Assembly (NCBI RefSeq): GCF_018736065.1
Contig: NZ_CP076128.1
Location: 186,001 to 250,000 of the forward strand
Direction of reading: 5' to 3'
Length of the DNA: 64,000 nt
Source: Flammeovirga kamogawensis
GTDB taxonomy: Bacteria > Bacteroidota > Bacteroidia > Cytophagales > Flammeovirgaceae
Position numbers and translations under genes: made by a program
Notes under the pieces: generated by a model
Databases searched by the model: none
What the model was told of the DNA's origin: nothing
Seen by the model: the letters and a program-made list of their open reading frames with translations, nothing else
Part shown: piece by piece, positions 25,388 through 33,488 of the stretch
How positions within the stretch are numbered: the first letter of the stretch is position 1
Layout of the letters: every line of letters begins with the position of its first letter

Positions 25388-26740
25388 ATGACAAAATCCA
25401 AAACTCCAGACTTAGGTCTAGATAGTATTAAAGATTTACTTGTAAAATTATCAGTACCTGCTGCTGTTGGTATGATGGTAATAGTTATTTACCAAATGGT
25501 AGATACCTTTTTTATAGGTAGATGGGTTGGTACATTAGGTATAGCAGGTATTTCTGTTGTAGCACCTTTAGTAATGCTAGTGCAATCTATTGGAATGGCA
25601 ATAGGCATGGGAGGAGCATCTTTAATTGCGAGAGCACTTGGTGGTGGGAACCCTAGGCATGCTTGTAAAGTTTTAGGAACGCAGAGTACAATTACATTAA
25701 TTTTAAGTTTATTAGCAGTAGTATTGGGTGTTCTTTTTGAAGAAAAATTATTACTTTTTTTTGGAGCAAATGGAGAAATTTATAGCTATGCCCAAGAGTA
25801 TTATCATATAGTTATTTTTGGAATGCCTTTTTTAACGATGTCTATTATGAGTAATAATGGCATCCGATCTGAAGGAAAGGCGAAAACAGCAATGATGTCA
25901 ATGATAATTCCAGGTGTTATTAATATCATTTTAGACCCAATCTTTATTGTTGGGTTCGATATGGGAATGCAGGGAGCGGCGTGGGCAACACTTATTTCTT
26001 ATATATTAGGCTTTTTATATATACTACATTACTACCTATTTAGAAAAACAGTTTTAAAATTACGATGGCAAGATTTTATTCTTGATAGTAGAATAGTTAA
26101 AGAAACATTGGCTTTAGGTTCTGCTTCATTTGTTCGTCAAGGAGCTTCTAGTGGGATTGCCATAATATTAAACCATATTTTATTTGATAATGGAGGAGAA
26201 TTAAGTGTAGCTGTTTATGGAGTGATAAGTCGCTTATTTATGCTTGCAACATTTCCTATGATTGGTTTAGGGCAGGGTTTTCTAACTATTTGTAGCTTTA
26301 ACTACGGAGCATGTAATTATAGAAGAGTAAAAGAAGTAATCTATAAATCTATTTTGTATGGTTCGGTTATCAATACGATAATAGTAATATTAGTTTTTAT
26401 TTTTAATAAAGAACTTACAGGACTATTTACAAAAGATGTAGAGCTAATAACAGAAAGTGTACCTGCAATATTTGGTGTCATGACAAGTTTACCATTTATA
26501 TCAATTGGTATTATTTCTAGTATGTATGCACAAGCTGTAGGTAAGGCAAAAGATGCTTTATTATTAACTTTAAATAGACAAGTTATCTTTAGAATTCCAT
26601 TTGTATTTCTTTTTTCACATATTTGGGGGATTTATGGAACATGGGGTTCTTTTTTTGTAGCAGATATATTCTCACTTATTGTTGCAGCGATCTACATGAA
26701 AAAGAAAATAAATCGAATAAATAATTATCTAACACAATAA
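25388..26740 (+). CDS. MATE-family multidrug efflux transporter
   Basis: A 450-residue polytopic protein with twelve predicted membrane spans. It has typical MATE features: LSVPAAVGMMVIVIYQMVDTFFIGRWVGT in the first helices, and IPGVINIILDPIFIVGF at the end of the first bundle. MATE pumps are Na+/H+-coupled exporters of organic cations and toxins. It begins 109 bp after the kinase gene. The following membrane gene starts 20 bp after its stop, which suggests cotranscription. Its substrate cannot be told from sequence. Confidence 0.87.
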   Translation: MTKSKTPDLGLDSIKDLLVKLSVPAAVGMMVIVIYQMVDTFFIGRWVGTLGIAGISVVAPLVMLVQSIGMAIGMGGASLIARALGGGNPRHACKVLGTQSTITLILSLLAVVLGVLFEEKLLLFFGANGEIYSYAQEYYHIVIFGMPFLTMSIMSNNGIRSEGKAKTAMMSMIIPGVINIILDPIFIVGFDMGMQGAAWATLISYILGFLYILHYYLFRKTVLKLRWQDFILDSRIVKETLALGSASFVRQGASSGIAIILNHILFDNGGELSVAVYGVISRLFMLATFPMIGLGQGFLTICSFNYGACNYRRVKEVIYKSILYGSVINTIIVILVFIFNKELTGLFTKDVELITESVPAIFGVMTSLPFISIGIISSMYAQAVGKAKDALLLTLNRQVIFRIPFVFLFSHIWGIYGTWGSFFVADIFSLIVAAIYMKKKINRINNYLTQ

Positions 26741-26760
26741 CCTTTTCAACTAAGAATTTG

Positions 26761-27672
26761 ATGAGTAATATTAAAGAAGTTGTTATACATGAAGTAAAAA
26801 AGACACTATTAGTCACTTTATATTTTGCAGTAGGTTTTAATCTTTTAGTACTGTTAGTAGGGTTACTGGTAGATTCTGTAGAGTTAAAAGTAGGGTATTT
26901 TGGAGCCGCTACTTTTTCTGCAGCGTTAACAGGTAAGGTTGTAGTTTTACTAGAGACAGTGGGTATAGACTTAAAATTAAAAAGAACTAAACTGATTAAT
27001 GTTGTAATCCTAAAAGCAGTTTTGTTTACAGTGGTTATTTTCTTAGCAATTGTAATAGAAGATATTTTAAAAGGAATGATTGCCGATGATTTAACTTTTA
27101 GTGAAGCACTTCATCATGTGATTGCCTCTTTTAATAGTCATTTCTTTTTAGCAAGATGTATTTATATGTTTATGCTTTTTGCTTTATACCACTTTATTTT
27201 TGAAGTAGATAAATTTTTGGGTACAACAGAATTATTTGATATGGTATTTTCTAGATTTTTTAATCAGAAAGACCGTGAGTATATTATGTTGTCTTTAAGA
27301 TGGAATTTTCAATCTGACTCACTTGAGGATCATATTAAGATTACTCAAGAATTTACACACAAAATTAATCAAGTATTACCTAAGTATAAAGGTACAATTT
27401 CATCTTATGAAATAGATGGTATTATGTGTTTGTGGGAAAACTCCGACTCTAAGGATTTTATGACTAAAGCAAAAGAGTTTTTTAAAGAAACACAGAAATT
27501 GGATGGGAAATATGGTGTAGTAAATATTAGAGGAGCTATAAAAAAAGGAATTATTTCTGAAGCTGAAGTTGGTGGTTTTCTTAAAAAAGAAATTCTTAGA
27601 ATCAGTCCTATTTTAGTTGAAGTTAATGCTGCGTCTAAATTAGAAAGTGGTTTACCTTTAAAAGAGTTATAA
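26761..27672 (+). CDS. Membrane protein with a degenerate class III nucleotide-cyclase-like domain
   Basis: The ATG at 26761 is preferred over an in-frame TTG one codon upstream. The 303-residue product has four hydrophobic spans (about 16-37, 42-60, 78-100, 125-150). Its C-terminal part (about 180-300) aligns by eye with Bacteroidota adenylate/guanylate cyclases: YEIDGIMCLW stands where those have the metal-binding GDE of YVGDEVVLTW-like strands, and RGAIKKGIISEAEVGGFLKKEI stands where they have RAGLHxGxVxVGEVGxxKxDI. The metal-binding aspartate pattern is only partly kept, so it is probably a pseudocyclase. It follows a MATE pump gene by 20 bp. I name no function; a regulatory or ligand-sensing role is likely. 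Confidence 0.6.
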   Translation: MSNIKEVVIHEVKKTLLVTLYFAVGFNLLVLLVGLLVDSVELKVGYFGAATFSAALTGKVVVLLETVGIDLKLKRTKLINVVILKAVLFTVVIFLAIVIEDILKGMIADDLTFSEALHHVIASFNSHFFLARCIYMFMLFALYHFIFEVDKFLGTTELFDMVFSRFFNQKDREYIMLSLRWNFQSDSLEDHIKITQEFTHKINQVLPKYKGTISSYEIDGIMCLWENSDSKDFMTKAKEFFKETQKLDGKYGVVNIRGAIKKGIISEAEVGGFLKKEILRISPILVEVNAASKLESGLPLKEL

Positions 27673-27686
27673 ATTCTTACTAGTTT

Positions 27687-27746
27687 AATCACTAAATCAA
27701 AAAGCCCAATTGAAATTTTTCAATTGGGCTTTTTGATTTAGTGATT
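27687..27746. terminator. Two-way terminator, 29-bp perfect inverted repeat
   Basis: Bases 27687-27715 are exactly complementary, inverted, to 27718-27746, with only TT between. A GC-rich AGCCCAATTG core is flanked by A/T runs, so it works as a terminator in both directions. It overlaps the last three codons of the convergent CDF gene. Confidence 0.92.
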
Positions 27747-28649
27747 GCAATCCTCATGACAATCTTCATCTTCTCTTTCAATTTCAATTGTAATATGTTT
27801 TACATCGTCTTTATCTATTATTTCTCTTACTTTCTTTTTTATTTCAGCAGCTCTTTCGATTGTAACTTTTTGAGCCACTACTAAATGTAAACTCATTATA
27901 TTAAATTCTCCATCTAATGACCAAATGTGGAGGTCATGAGTATCTACTACGTCGGGAATTTTTATTAATTCATTAATGATTTTTTCTTGATCGACTCCAG
28001 TAGGAGCAGCCTGAAGAAAAATTGGCATAATTGCGATTAAATTTTTAATGGCATTATATAGAATAAAGGTGGCAATACATAACGATAATATTGGATCAAT
28101 AATAGGTAGGTCCCAAAACACCATAACTCCAGCTCCAATTAATACAGCAATCCATCCTAAAGTGTCTTCTAACATATGGAGCATCATTACTCTTTGATTT
28201 GCCGAATTTTTATTGCTCATGAGTTTAAATACAGCAGCTCCATTTACAATTACTCCTAATATGCCCATATAGACCATTCCTTGAGCGTCTACTGCTTCTG
28301 GTGTAATTAGCCTAGGAATAGTTTTTACTATCATTAAAATGGATCCTGTTGTTAAAACAACTATGTTGATCATTGCAGCTAAAGTAGAATAACGTCTATA
28401 ACCATAGGTGTAAAAATTATTCTCTTTCTTATTGGAATATTTTTCAAAAAAATAGCCAACTCCAATTGCTACGGTGTCGCCGAGGTCGTGAACTGCATCA
28501 GCCATTATTGCAACAGAATTTGTAAATGCTCCGCCTATAAATTCAATAATGGTAAAAAATAAATTTAAAAAGAAAGCCCATCCAATATTATCAGTTGAAT
28601 GGTTATGTTGACCGTGAGAATGTCCGTGATGATGATGTTGATGTGCCAT
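27738..28649 (-). CDS. CDF-family zinc/cation exporter (CzcD/ZitB type)
   Basis: A 303-residue cation-diffusion-facilitator protein. The N-terminal His-rich segment (MAHQHHHHGHSHGQHNHS) and a C-terminal HEDCNH tail bind metal. Six spans follow, with the family motif in the second (SVAIMADAVHDLGDTVAIG; HxxxD metal site) and the matching HMLEDTLGW in the fifth. The cytoplasmic C-terminal domain has DVVDTHDLHIWSLDGE. Such pumps export Zn2+ or other divalent cations by proton antiport. It converges on the pseudocyclase gene and shares a two-way terminator whose right arm encodes its final residues. Confidence 0.88.
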   Translation of the reverse strand: MAHQHHHHGHSHGQHNHSTDNIGWAFFLNLFFTIIEFIGGAFTNSVAIMADAVHDLGDTVAIGVGYFFEKYSNKKENNFYTYGYRRYSTLAAMINIVVLTTGSILMIVKTIPRLITPEAVDAQGMVYMGILGVIVNGAAVFKLMSNKNSANQRVMMLHMLEDTLGWIAVLIGAGVMVFWDLPIIDPILSLCIATFILYNAIKNLIAIMPIFLQAAPTGVDQEKIINELIKIPDVVDTHDLHIWSLDGEFNIMSLHLVVAQKVTIERAAEIKKKVREIIDKDDVKHITIEIEREDEDCHEDCNH

Positions 28650-29005
28650 ATATCCTTACTATATTTTTCTTTCAATTTACAATTAATTATGAGAATAGTA
28701 AATCAATAATTGCGTATATATAATTTCGTTTAACGATTCGCGAATTTTCGCCACTTGTGTGTTTACGCTACAGGTGAATTTTCTTTGTGTAAATAGTGAT
28801 AAGGTGTGAAAAATACAATTTTAAAATCAATCTTTTTTTGATTTTTTTTAGTAATAAAATTCAAATAAACAGCTGTTTTAGTGTATGTTAGGTGGTTTTT
28901 TATTAGATCATTTTATTTTAGTGATGATCATCACTGAAATAGAATTTTACTACTTCCATATTTGTATCACACAAAGAGAAAACATCTCATAAAAATTTCA
29001 ATTAT
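28650..29005. other. 356-bp control region between the CDF gene and focA
   Basis: Divergent promoters must lie here. It holds the CRP/FNR-like palindrome described separately, a 10-bp palindrome ATTCGCGAAT at 28736-28745 that could be an operator for the metal exporter, and a weak CATATTTG box at 28957-28964 that could be the focA -7 element. I saw no small gene. Confidence 0.5.
28920..28935. promoter_or_regulatory. CRP/FNR-type palindrome upstream of focA
   Basis: AGTGATGATCATCACT is a perfect 16-nt palindrome. Its core GTGA-N6-TCAC matches CRP-family sites, and its TGAT-N4-ATCA resembles FNR half-sites. The centre is 78 bp before the focA ATG. If CATATTTG at 28957-28964 is the -7 box, the site centres near -43, where class II CRP/FNR activators bind. 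A redox- or oxygen-responsive regulator of focA-pflB is inferred. Confidence 0.6.
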
Positions 29006-29848
29006 ATGGGTTATTCATCACCAAAAGATATTTTAGGTAACATCAGAAATGGTGCTTTACAAAAAGGAAATATGTCTGTCCAACAATTATTGGTTTTCGG
29101 ATTCTTAGGAGGAGCTTATGTAGCTTTTGGCTTTTTATTAGCCATTGTAGTTGGAGGTGGAATGCCTGGGATAGGAGCAGAAAATCCTGGAATACCAAAA
29201 TTTATGATGGGTGCAGTATTTCCTGTAGGACTTATCTTATGTATAATAGCGGGAGCTGAACTTTTTACATCGAGTACTGCAATGATGACAGTATCAGTCT
29301 TTTCAAAAGACCAGTCGATTAAAAAGCTTGGTAAAGTTTGGACATTTGGGTACTTGGGTAATTTTGTAGGCTCATTATTCGTTGCATATTTTATTACAAC
29401 ATTAACAGGAGTAGTTGATGGAGAAGTTTTCCATAACTCTTTAATTAGTGTTGCAGAACATAAAGTAGGTAACCCATTCTACAAAACATTCTTTAAAGCT
29501 GTAGGTGCAAACTGGCTTGTTTGTTTAGCAGCTTGGCAAGCTTACGCCGCTAAAGATGTTATGGGAAAAGTGATAGGAATTTGGTTTCCTGTAATGACCT
29601 TTGTGACTTTTGGATTTGAACACTGTATTGCAAATATGTATGTAATTCCTGCAGCAATTTTTAATGGAGCTGCAATTACTTGGTCAGATTTTATCTTCAC
29701 AAACTTGATTCCAGCAACAATAGGAAATATTGTAGGGGGGGCATTCTTTGTAGGTACAATATACTGGTGGATGTTTGTGAAACCAGAGCAAGAAAAAGAA
29801 AAAAAACAGTTAGATAAAGAGCTTGAGTCTATTAACATTAATAGCTAA
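29006..29848 (+). CDS. focA: Formate channel FocA, formate/nitrite transporter family
   Basis: A 280-residue FNT-family membrane protein with six predicted spans. Recognisable features are GGAYVAFGFLLAIVVG, the AGAELFTSSTA segment, ANWLVCLAAW, and GFEHCIANMY, where the His corresponds to the conserved pore histidine of E. coli FocA. FNT proteins are pentameric channels for formate. The gene lies directly upstream of pflB with a 98-bp gap and no terminator, so the two are likely cotranscribed; this allows formate to leave the cell as it is made. A CRP/FNR-like palindrome is upstream. Confidence 0.9.
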   Translation: MGYSSPKDILGNIRNGALQKGNMSVQQLLVFGFLGGAYVAFGFLLAIVVGGGMPGIGAENPGIPKFMMGAVFPVGLILCIIAGAELFTSSTAMMTVSVFSKDQSIKKLGKVWTFGYLGNFVGSLFVAYFITTLTGVVDGEVFHNSLISVAEHKVGNPFYKTFFKAVGANWLVCLAAWQAYAAKDVMGKVIGIWFPVMTFVTFGFEHCIANMYVIPAAIFNGAAITWSDFIFTNLIPATIGNIVGGAFFVGTIYWWMFVKPEQEKEKKQLDKELESININS

Positions 29849-29946
29849 AATTTTTAACAACTGTTTTATTAATAAGATTTAATTACAGCATCTAAATGTG
29901 AAAATAAGCCGTTAATGATGTTGTAGATTGTAAAGAAAAACTAAAA

Positions 29947-32223
29947 ATGAAGACAATGGAAAACGCTGTATTAGACTCTCAGTTAAAAGGAACGAAATGG
30001 CAAAACGAAATTGATGTTTACGATTTTGTTGTTAATAATGTTACTCCTTATTACGGTGATAAAACTTTCTTAGAAGGTGCTACAGAAGCAACTAAAAAAC
30101 TTTGGGATATCTGTTTAGCAGGTATGAAAGAAGAACGTGAAAACGATGGTTGCCGTGACATCGATACCGATACAATTTCTACAGTAACTAGCCATAAAGC
30201 TGGTTATATTAATAAAGAATTAGAATCAATTGTTGGTTTACAAACTGACGAACTTCTTAAGCGTGCTATGAAACCTTTTGGTGGTTATAGAGTAGTTAAA
30301 AATGCTGTAGAAGAAAAAGGTAAAACAGTTAACCCTAAAGTTGGTTATGTTTTCCAATATGCTAAAGATCACAACAACCAAGTGTTCTCTGCATACGATA
30401 AAGAAATTAGAACTTACCGTTCATTAGGTGTTTTAACTGGTCTTCCTGATAATTATGCGCGTGGTCGTGTAATTGGTGATTACCGTCGTTTAGCACTTTA
30501 TGGAACAGATAAATTAATAGCTGCAAAACAAGCAGATTTTAATGCAATTGAGGATGGTTTAATTACTGGTTCAGGAGCTGATATTGCGGAGCAAATTCAA
30601 CTTCGTGAAGAAATTACATCTCAAATTCAATCATTGAAAGACATCGCTGAGATGGCTGCAATGTATGATGTAGATGTTACAAAACCTTCAGTAACTGCTA
30701 AAGAAGCTGTTCAAGCTGTTTATTTTGCTTATTTAGCAGCCGTTAAAGAGCAAGATGGTGCTGCAATGTCATTAGGTAACGTTTCATCTTTCTTAGATAT
30801 TTATATCGAAAGAGATTTAGAAGCTGGTACTATTACAGAAGTTGAAGCTCAAGAGTATATTGACCACTTCGTAATGAAATTACGTATGGTACGTCACTTA
30901 CGTCCTGGTGCTTATGATGAAATCTTTGGTGGTGACCCAACTTGGGTAACAGAAGCAATTGGTGGTCAATTCCACGATGGTCGTACTAAAGTAACTAAAT
31001 CATCATTCAGATTCTTACAGACACTTTACAATTTAGGAGCATCTCCAGAGCCAAACTTAACAGTACTTTGGTCTAAAGATCTTCCTCAAGGGTTTAAAGA
31101 TTTCTGTTCTCAAGTATCAATTGATACATCTTCTATCCAATACGAAAATGACGATTTAATGCGTCCTAATCGTGGATCAGATGATTATGGTATTGCTTGT
31201 TGTGTATCTTACCAACATATTGGTAAGCGTATTCAATTCTTCGGTGCTCGTACAAACTTACCGAAAGCATTATTAATGGCAATCAACGCAGGACATGATG
31301 AGAACAAAAATGTTCTTACTGTTGAAGGTGTTGAAGCAATGGCTAACGATGAGTACTTGGATTACGACAAAGTAATGACGCAATTCAAGAAAACAATGAA
31401 AGAAGTTGCTCGTGTTTATGTGAAAACGATGAATATCATTCACTATATGCATGATAAGCATTATTACGAAAAAGCTCAATTCGCATTCTTGGATACTAAT
31501 CCTGGTATCGATATGGCTTATGGTGCTGCTGGTATTTCTATCATTGCCGATTCATTATCAGCAATTAAAAATGCAAAAGTAAAACCTATCCGTGATGAAA
31601 ATGGTTTAGCTGTTGATTTCCAAATTGAGGGTGATTTCCCTAAATATGGTAACGATATTGATGAAGTAGATAACATTGCAAAAGAAATTACGCATATCTT
31701 CTTCTCAGAATTAGCGAAACACAAAACATACCGTAACGCAGTACCTACAATGTCATTATTAACAATTACTTCAAACGTAATGTATGGTAAGAAAACAGGT
31801 GCTACACCTGACGGTCGTAAAGCTGGTGAGCCATTTGCTCCTGGTGCTAACCCAATGCACGGTCGTGATACAAACGGTGCTGTTGCTTCGTTAAACTCTG
31901 TTGCAAAACTAGATTATAGCGATGCTCAAGATGGTATCTCAAATACTTTCTCTATCGTTCCTAAATCTTTAGGTTCTGATCGTGAAACTCAAATTAAGAA
32001 CTTAGTAACAATGATGGATGGCTACTTTGCTGAAGAAGGCGGAATGGCACATCACTTGAACGTTAACGTTCTAAATAGAGATACTTTAATGGATGCTTAC
32101 AATCACCCTGAGAATTATCCTCAGTTAACAATCAGAGTTTCTGGTTACGCTGTAAACTTTATTAGATTGTCTAGAGCACATCAATTAGAAGTAATTCAAA
32201 GAACATTCCACGAGTCTATGTAA
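29947..32223 (+). CDS. pflB: Pyruvate formate-lyase (formate C-acetyltransferase)
   Basis: A 758-residue glycyl-radical enzyme that converts pyruvate and CoA to acetyl-CoA and formate under anoxia. The catalytic cysteine pair is at C418-C419 (IACCVSYQ), the same numbering as in E. coli, and the glycyl-radical motif is RVSGYAVNF with G733. It appears intact. Arginine is mostly CGT here, unlike the AGA-rich neighbours, a sign of strong expression. An alternative start is the ATG three codons in. No activating-enzyme gene (pflA) lies adjacent, which is unusual. A strong hairpin follows the stop. Confidence 0.95.
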   Translation: MKTMENAVLDSQLKGTKWQNEIDVYDFVVNNVTPYYGDKTFLEGATEATKKLWDICLAGMKEERENDGCRDIDTDTISTVTSHKAGYINKELESIVGLQTDELLKRAMKPFGGYRVVKNAVEEKGKTVNPKVGYVFQYAKDHNNQVFSAYDKEIRTYRSLGVLTGLPDNYARGRVIGDYRRLALYGTDKLIAAKQADFNAIEDGLITGSGADIAEQIQLREEITSQIQSLKDIAEMAAMYDVDVTKPSVTAKEAVQAVYFAYLAAVKEQDGAAMSLGNVSSFLDIYIERDLEAGTITEVEAQEYIDHFVMKLRMVRHLRPGAYDEIFGGDPTWVTEAIGGQFHDGRTKVTKSSFRFLQTLYNLGASPEPNLTVLWSKDLPQGFKDFCSQVSIDTSSIQYENDDLMRPNRGSDDYGIACCVSYQHIGKRIQFFGARTNLPKALLMAINAGHDENKNVLTVEGVEAMANDEYLDYDKVMTQFKKTMKEVARVYVKTMNIIHYMHDKHYYEKAQFAFLDTNPGIDMAYGAAGISIIADSLSAIKNAKVKPIRDENGLAVDFQIEGDFPKYGNDIDEVDNIAKEITHIFFSELAKHKTYRNAVPTMSLLTITSNVMYGKKTGATPDGRKAGEPFAPGANPMHGRDTNGAVASLNSVAKLDYSDAQDGISNTFSIVPKSLGSDRETQIKNLVTMMDGYFAEEGGMAHHLNVNVLNRDTLMDAYNHPENYPQLTIRVSGYAVNFIRLSRAHQLEVIQRTFHESM

Positions 32224-32260
32224 TTCGTAGTTCTGGAATAGAATTTAAATATTAATAAGA

Positions 32261-32292
32261 AAGGTTACTTCTAAATGGAGTAACCTTTTTTT
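32261..32292 (+). terminator. pflB terminator
   Basis: A 9-bp stem (AAGGTTACT 32261-32269 with AGTAACCTT 32279-32287) with a 9-nt loop, followed by a run of T. It ends the focA-pflB transcript 37 bp after the stop. Confidence 0.85.
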
Positions 32293-32427
32293 AATAGATG
32301 TAACTAATTTTATTAATTTTCGCTTTAACCATTGCTATCGATTTATGAAAATTATATGCACTAAGCATTTAACTTTCAGACTATGAACTAATTTTAATAA
32401 CTCTTTCAATCTTATAATTCTTTAGAA

Positions 32428-33375
32428 ATGAATACACGAAATCTACCAATTGGGTTAGGTGGCGTTGCCTTGGGTACACTAACATTAGGTATAGCATGGA
32501 ACAATATGGATTATTACTTAATCTATTATTTAACAATAGCTATTTCTATAGCGTTTTTTGGAGTGCTAATTGTTCGAAATATTTTTCACTTTGATTTGAT
32601 CATTAATGAGTTAAAACATCCTATATTAGGCAGTTTTGTACCTACATTTTCAATGGTAATGATGGTTTTATCGGGTATTTTAGTAAAACAGTTTTCATCA
32701 TTTGGAAAAATATTATGGCTTTCTGCTATTATTATCCACCTTTTGATTTTAGTAATATTCTCATTTTACCAATTAAAAGAATTTAAAATTTCTTCCCTAG
32801 TGCCTAGTTGGTTTATACCGCCCATTGGAATTGTCGTCGCCTGTGTGAATTCTACTAATATGGAATACCCTAACTTAGTTTCTTTAATCTGGTGGGTAGC
32901 AACACCTCTATATTTTCTAATTCTTTTATTACTGTTTTATCGATTGTCTTTTTATAAATTCGAAGCATTAGAAACGTTTGGTATTATGGCTGCTCCTGCT
33001 AGTTTATGTTTTGCAGGCTATTTAACAATAGAATCTCACCCTAATGATTTCATTTGTCATGTTTTACTAACTCTTGCCATATTTATGACGCTATTGCTAT
33101 ATATCTCTTTTTTTAAATTATTAAAGTACCAGTTTAACCCAAGTTTTGCGGCATATACTTTTCCTTTAGCAATTGGGGTAGTAGCCCTCCAAAAATATAG
33201 TTACTATTTAATTGAAAGTGGAGAGTTTGTTATGGGAGAAGTAATTAGAAGTATATCAAATATTGAATTAATAATTGCATCGGTATTAATTTTATACGTG
33301 ATATATAAGTATTTTTTTTATTGTATAGATGAACTATTCAAACCACAAACATTAGTGAATTTAAATAATAAATAG
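32428..33375 (+). CDS. TDT-family (TehA/SLAC1-like) anion channel or transporter
   Basis: A 315-residue protein with about ten hydrophobic spans in the pattern of the tellurite-resistance/dicarboxylate transporter family. Features are PIGLGGVALGTLTLGIAWN in the first helix, a central MAAPASLCFAGYL and PSFAAYTFPLAIGVVALQKY towards the end. Members include TehA and the plant SLAC1 anion channel; bacterial relatives move C4-dicarboxylates, sulfite or other anions. It lies after the pflB terminator, so it probably has its own promoter. Its place next to a formate-producing locus makes organic-acid or formate export a reasonable guess, not proven. Confidence 0.75.
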   Translation: MNTRNLPIGLGGVALGTLTLGIAWNNMDYYLIYYLTIAISIAFFGVLIVRNIFHFDLIINELKHPILGSFVPTFSMVMMVLSGILVKQFSSFGKILWLSAIIIHLLILVIFSFYQLKEFKISSLVPSWFIPPIGIVVACVNSTNMEYPNLVSLIWWVATPLYFLILLLLFYRLSFYKFEALETFGIMAAPASLCFAGYLTIESHPNDFICHVLLTLAIFMTLLLYISFFKLLKYQFNPSFAAYTFPLAIGVVALQKYSYYLIESGEFVMGEVIRSISNIELIIASVLILYVIYKYFFYCIDELFKPQTLVNLNNK

Positions 33376-33413
33376 GAGCTAAATGTATTTTGAAATAACA
33401 GAATTAAAATGTA

Positions 33414-33445
33414 AAAGGGTACTCTAACTAAATAGAATACCCTTT
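33414..33445. terminator. Imperfect two-way terminator
   Basis: A 12-bp stem with one mismatch (AAAGGGTA 33414-33421 with TACCCTTT 33438-33445, then CTCT/AGA-type pairs inside). It lies between the convergent TDT and BspA-like genes. The T run is weak on both strands. Confidence 0.55.
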
Positions 33446-33488
33446 ATAAATTAATAAAATTAGCTATTTCTTAGAATAAGATTATCAT

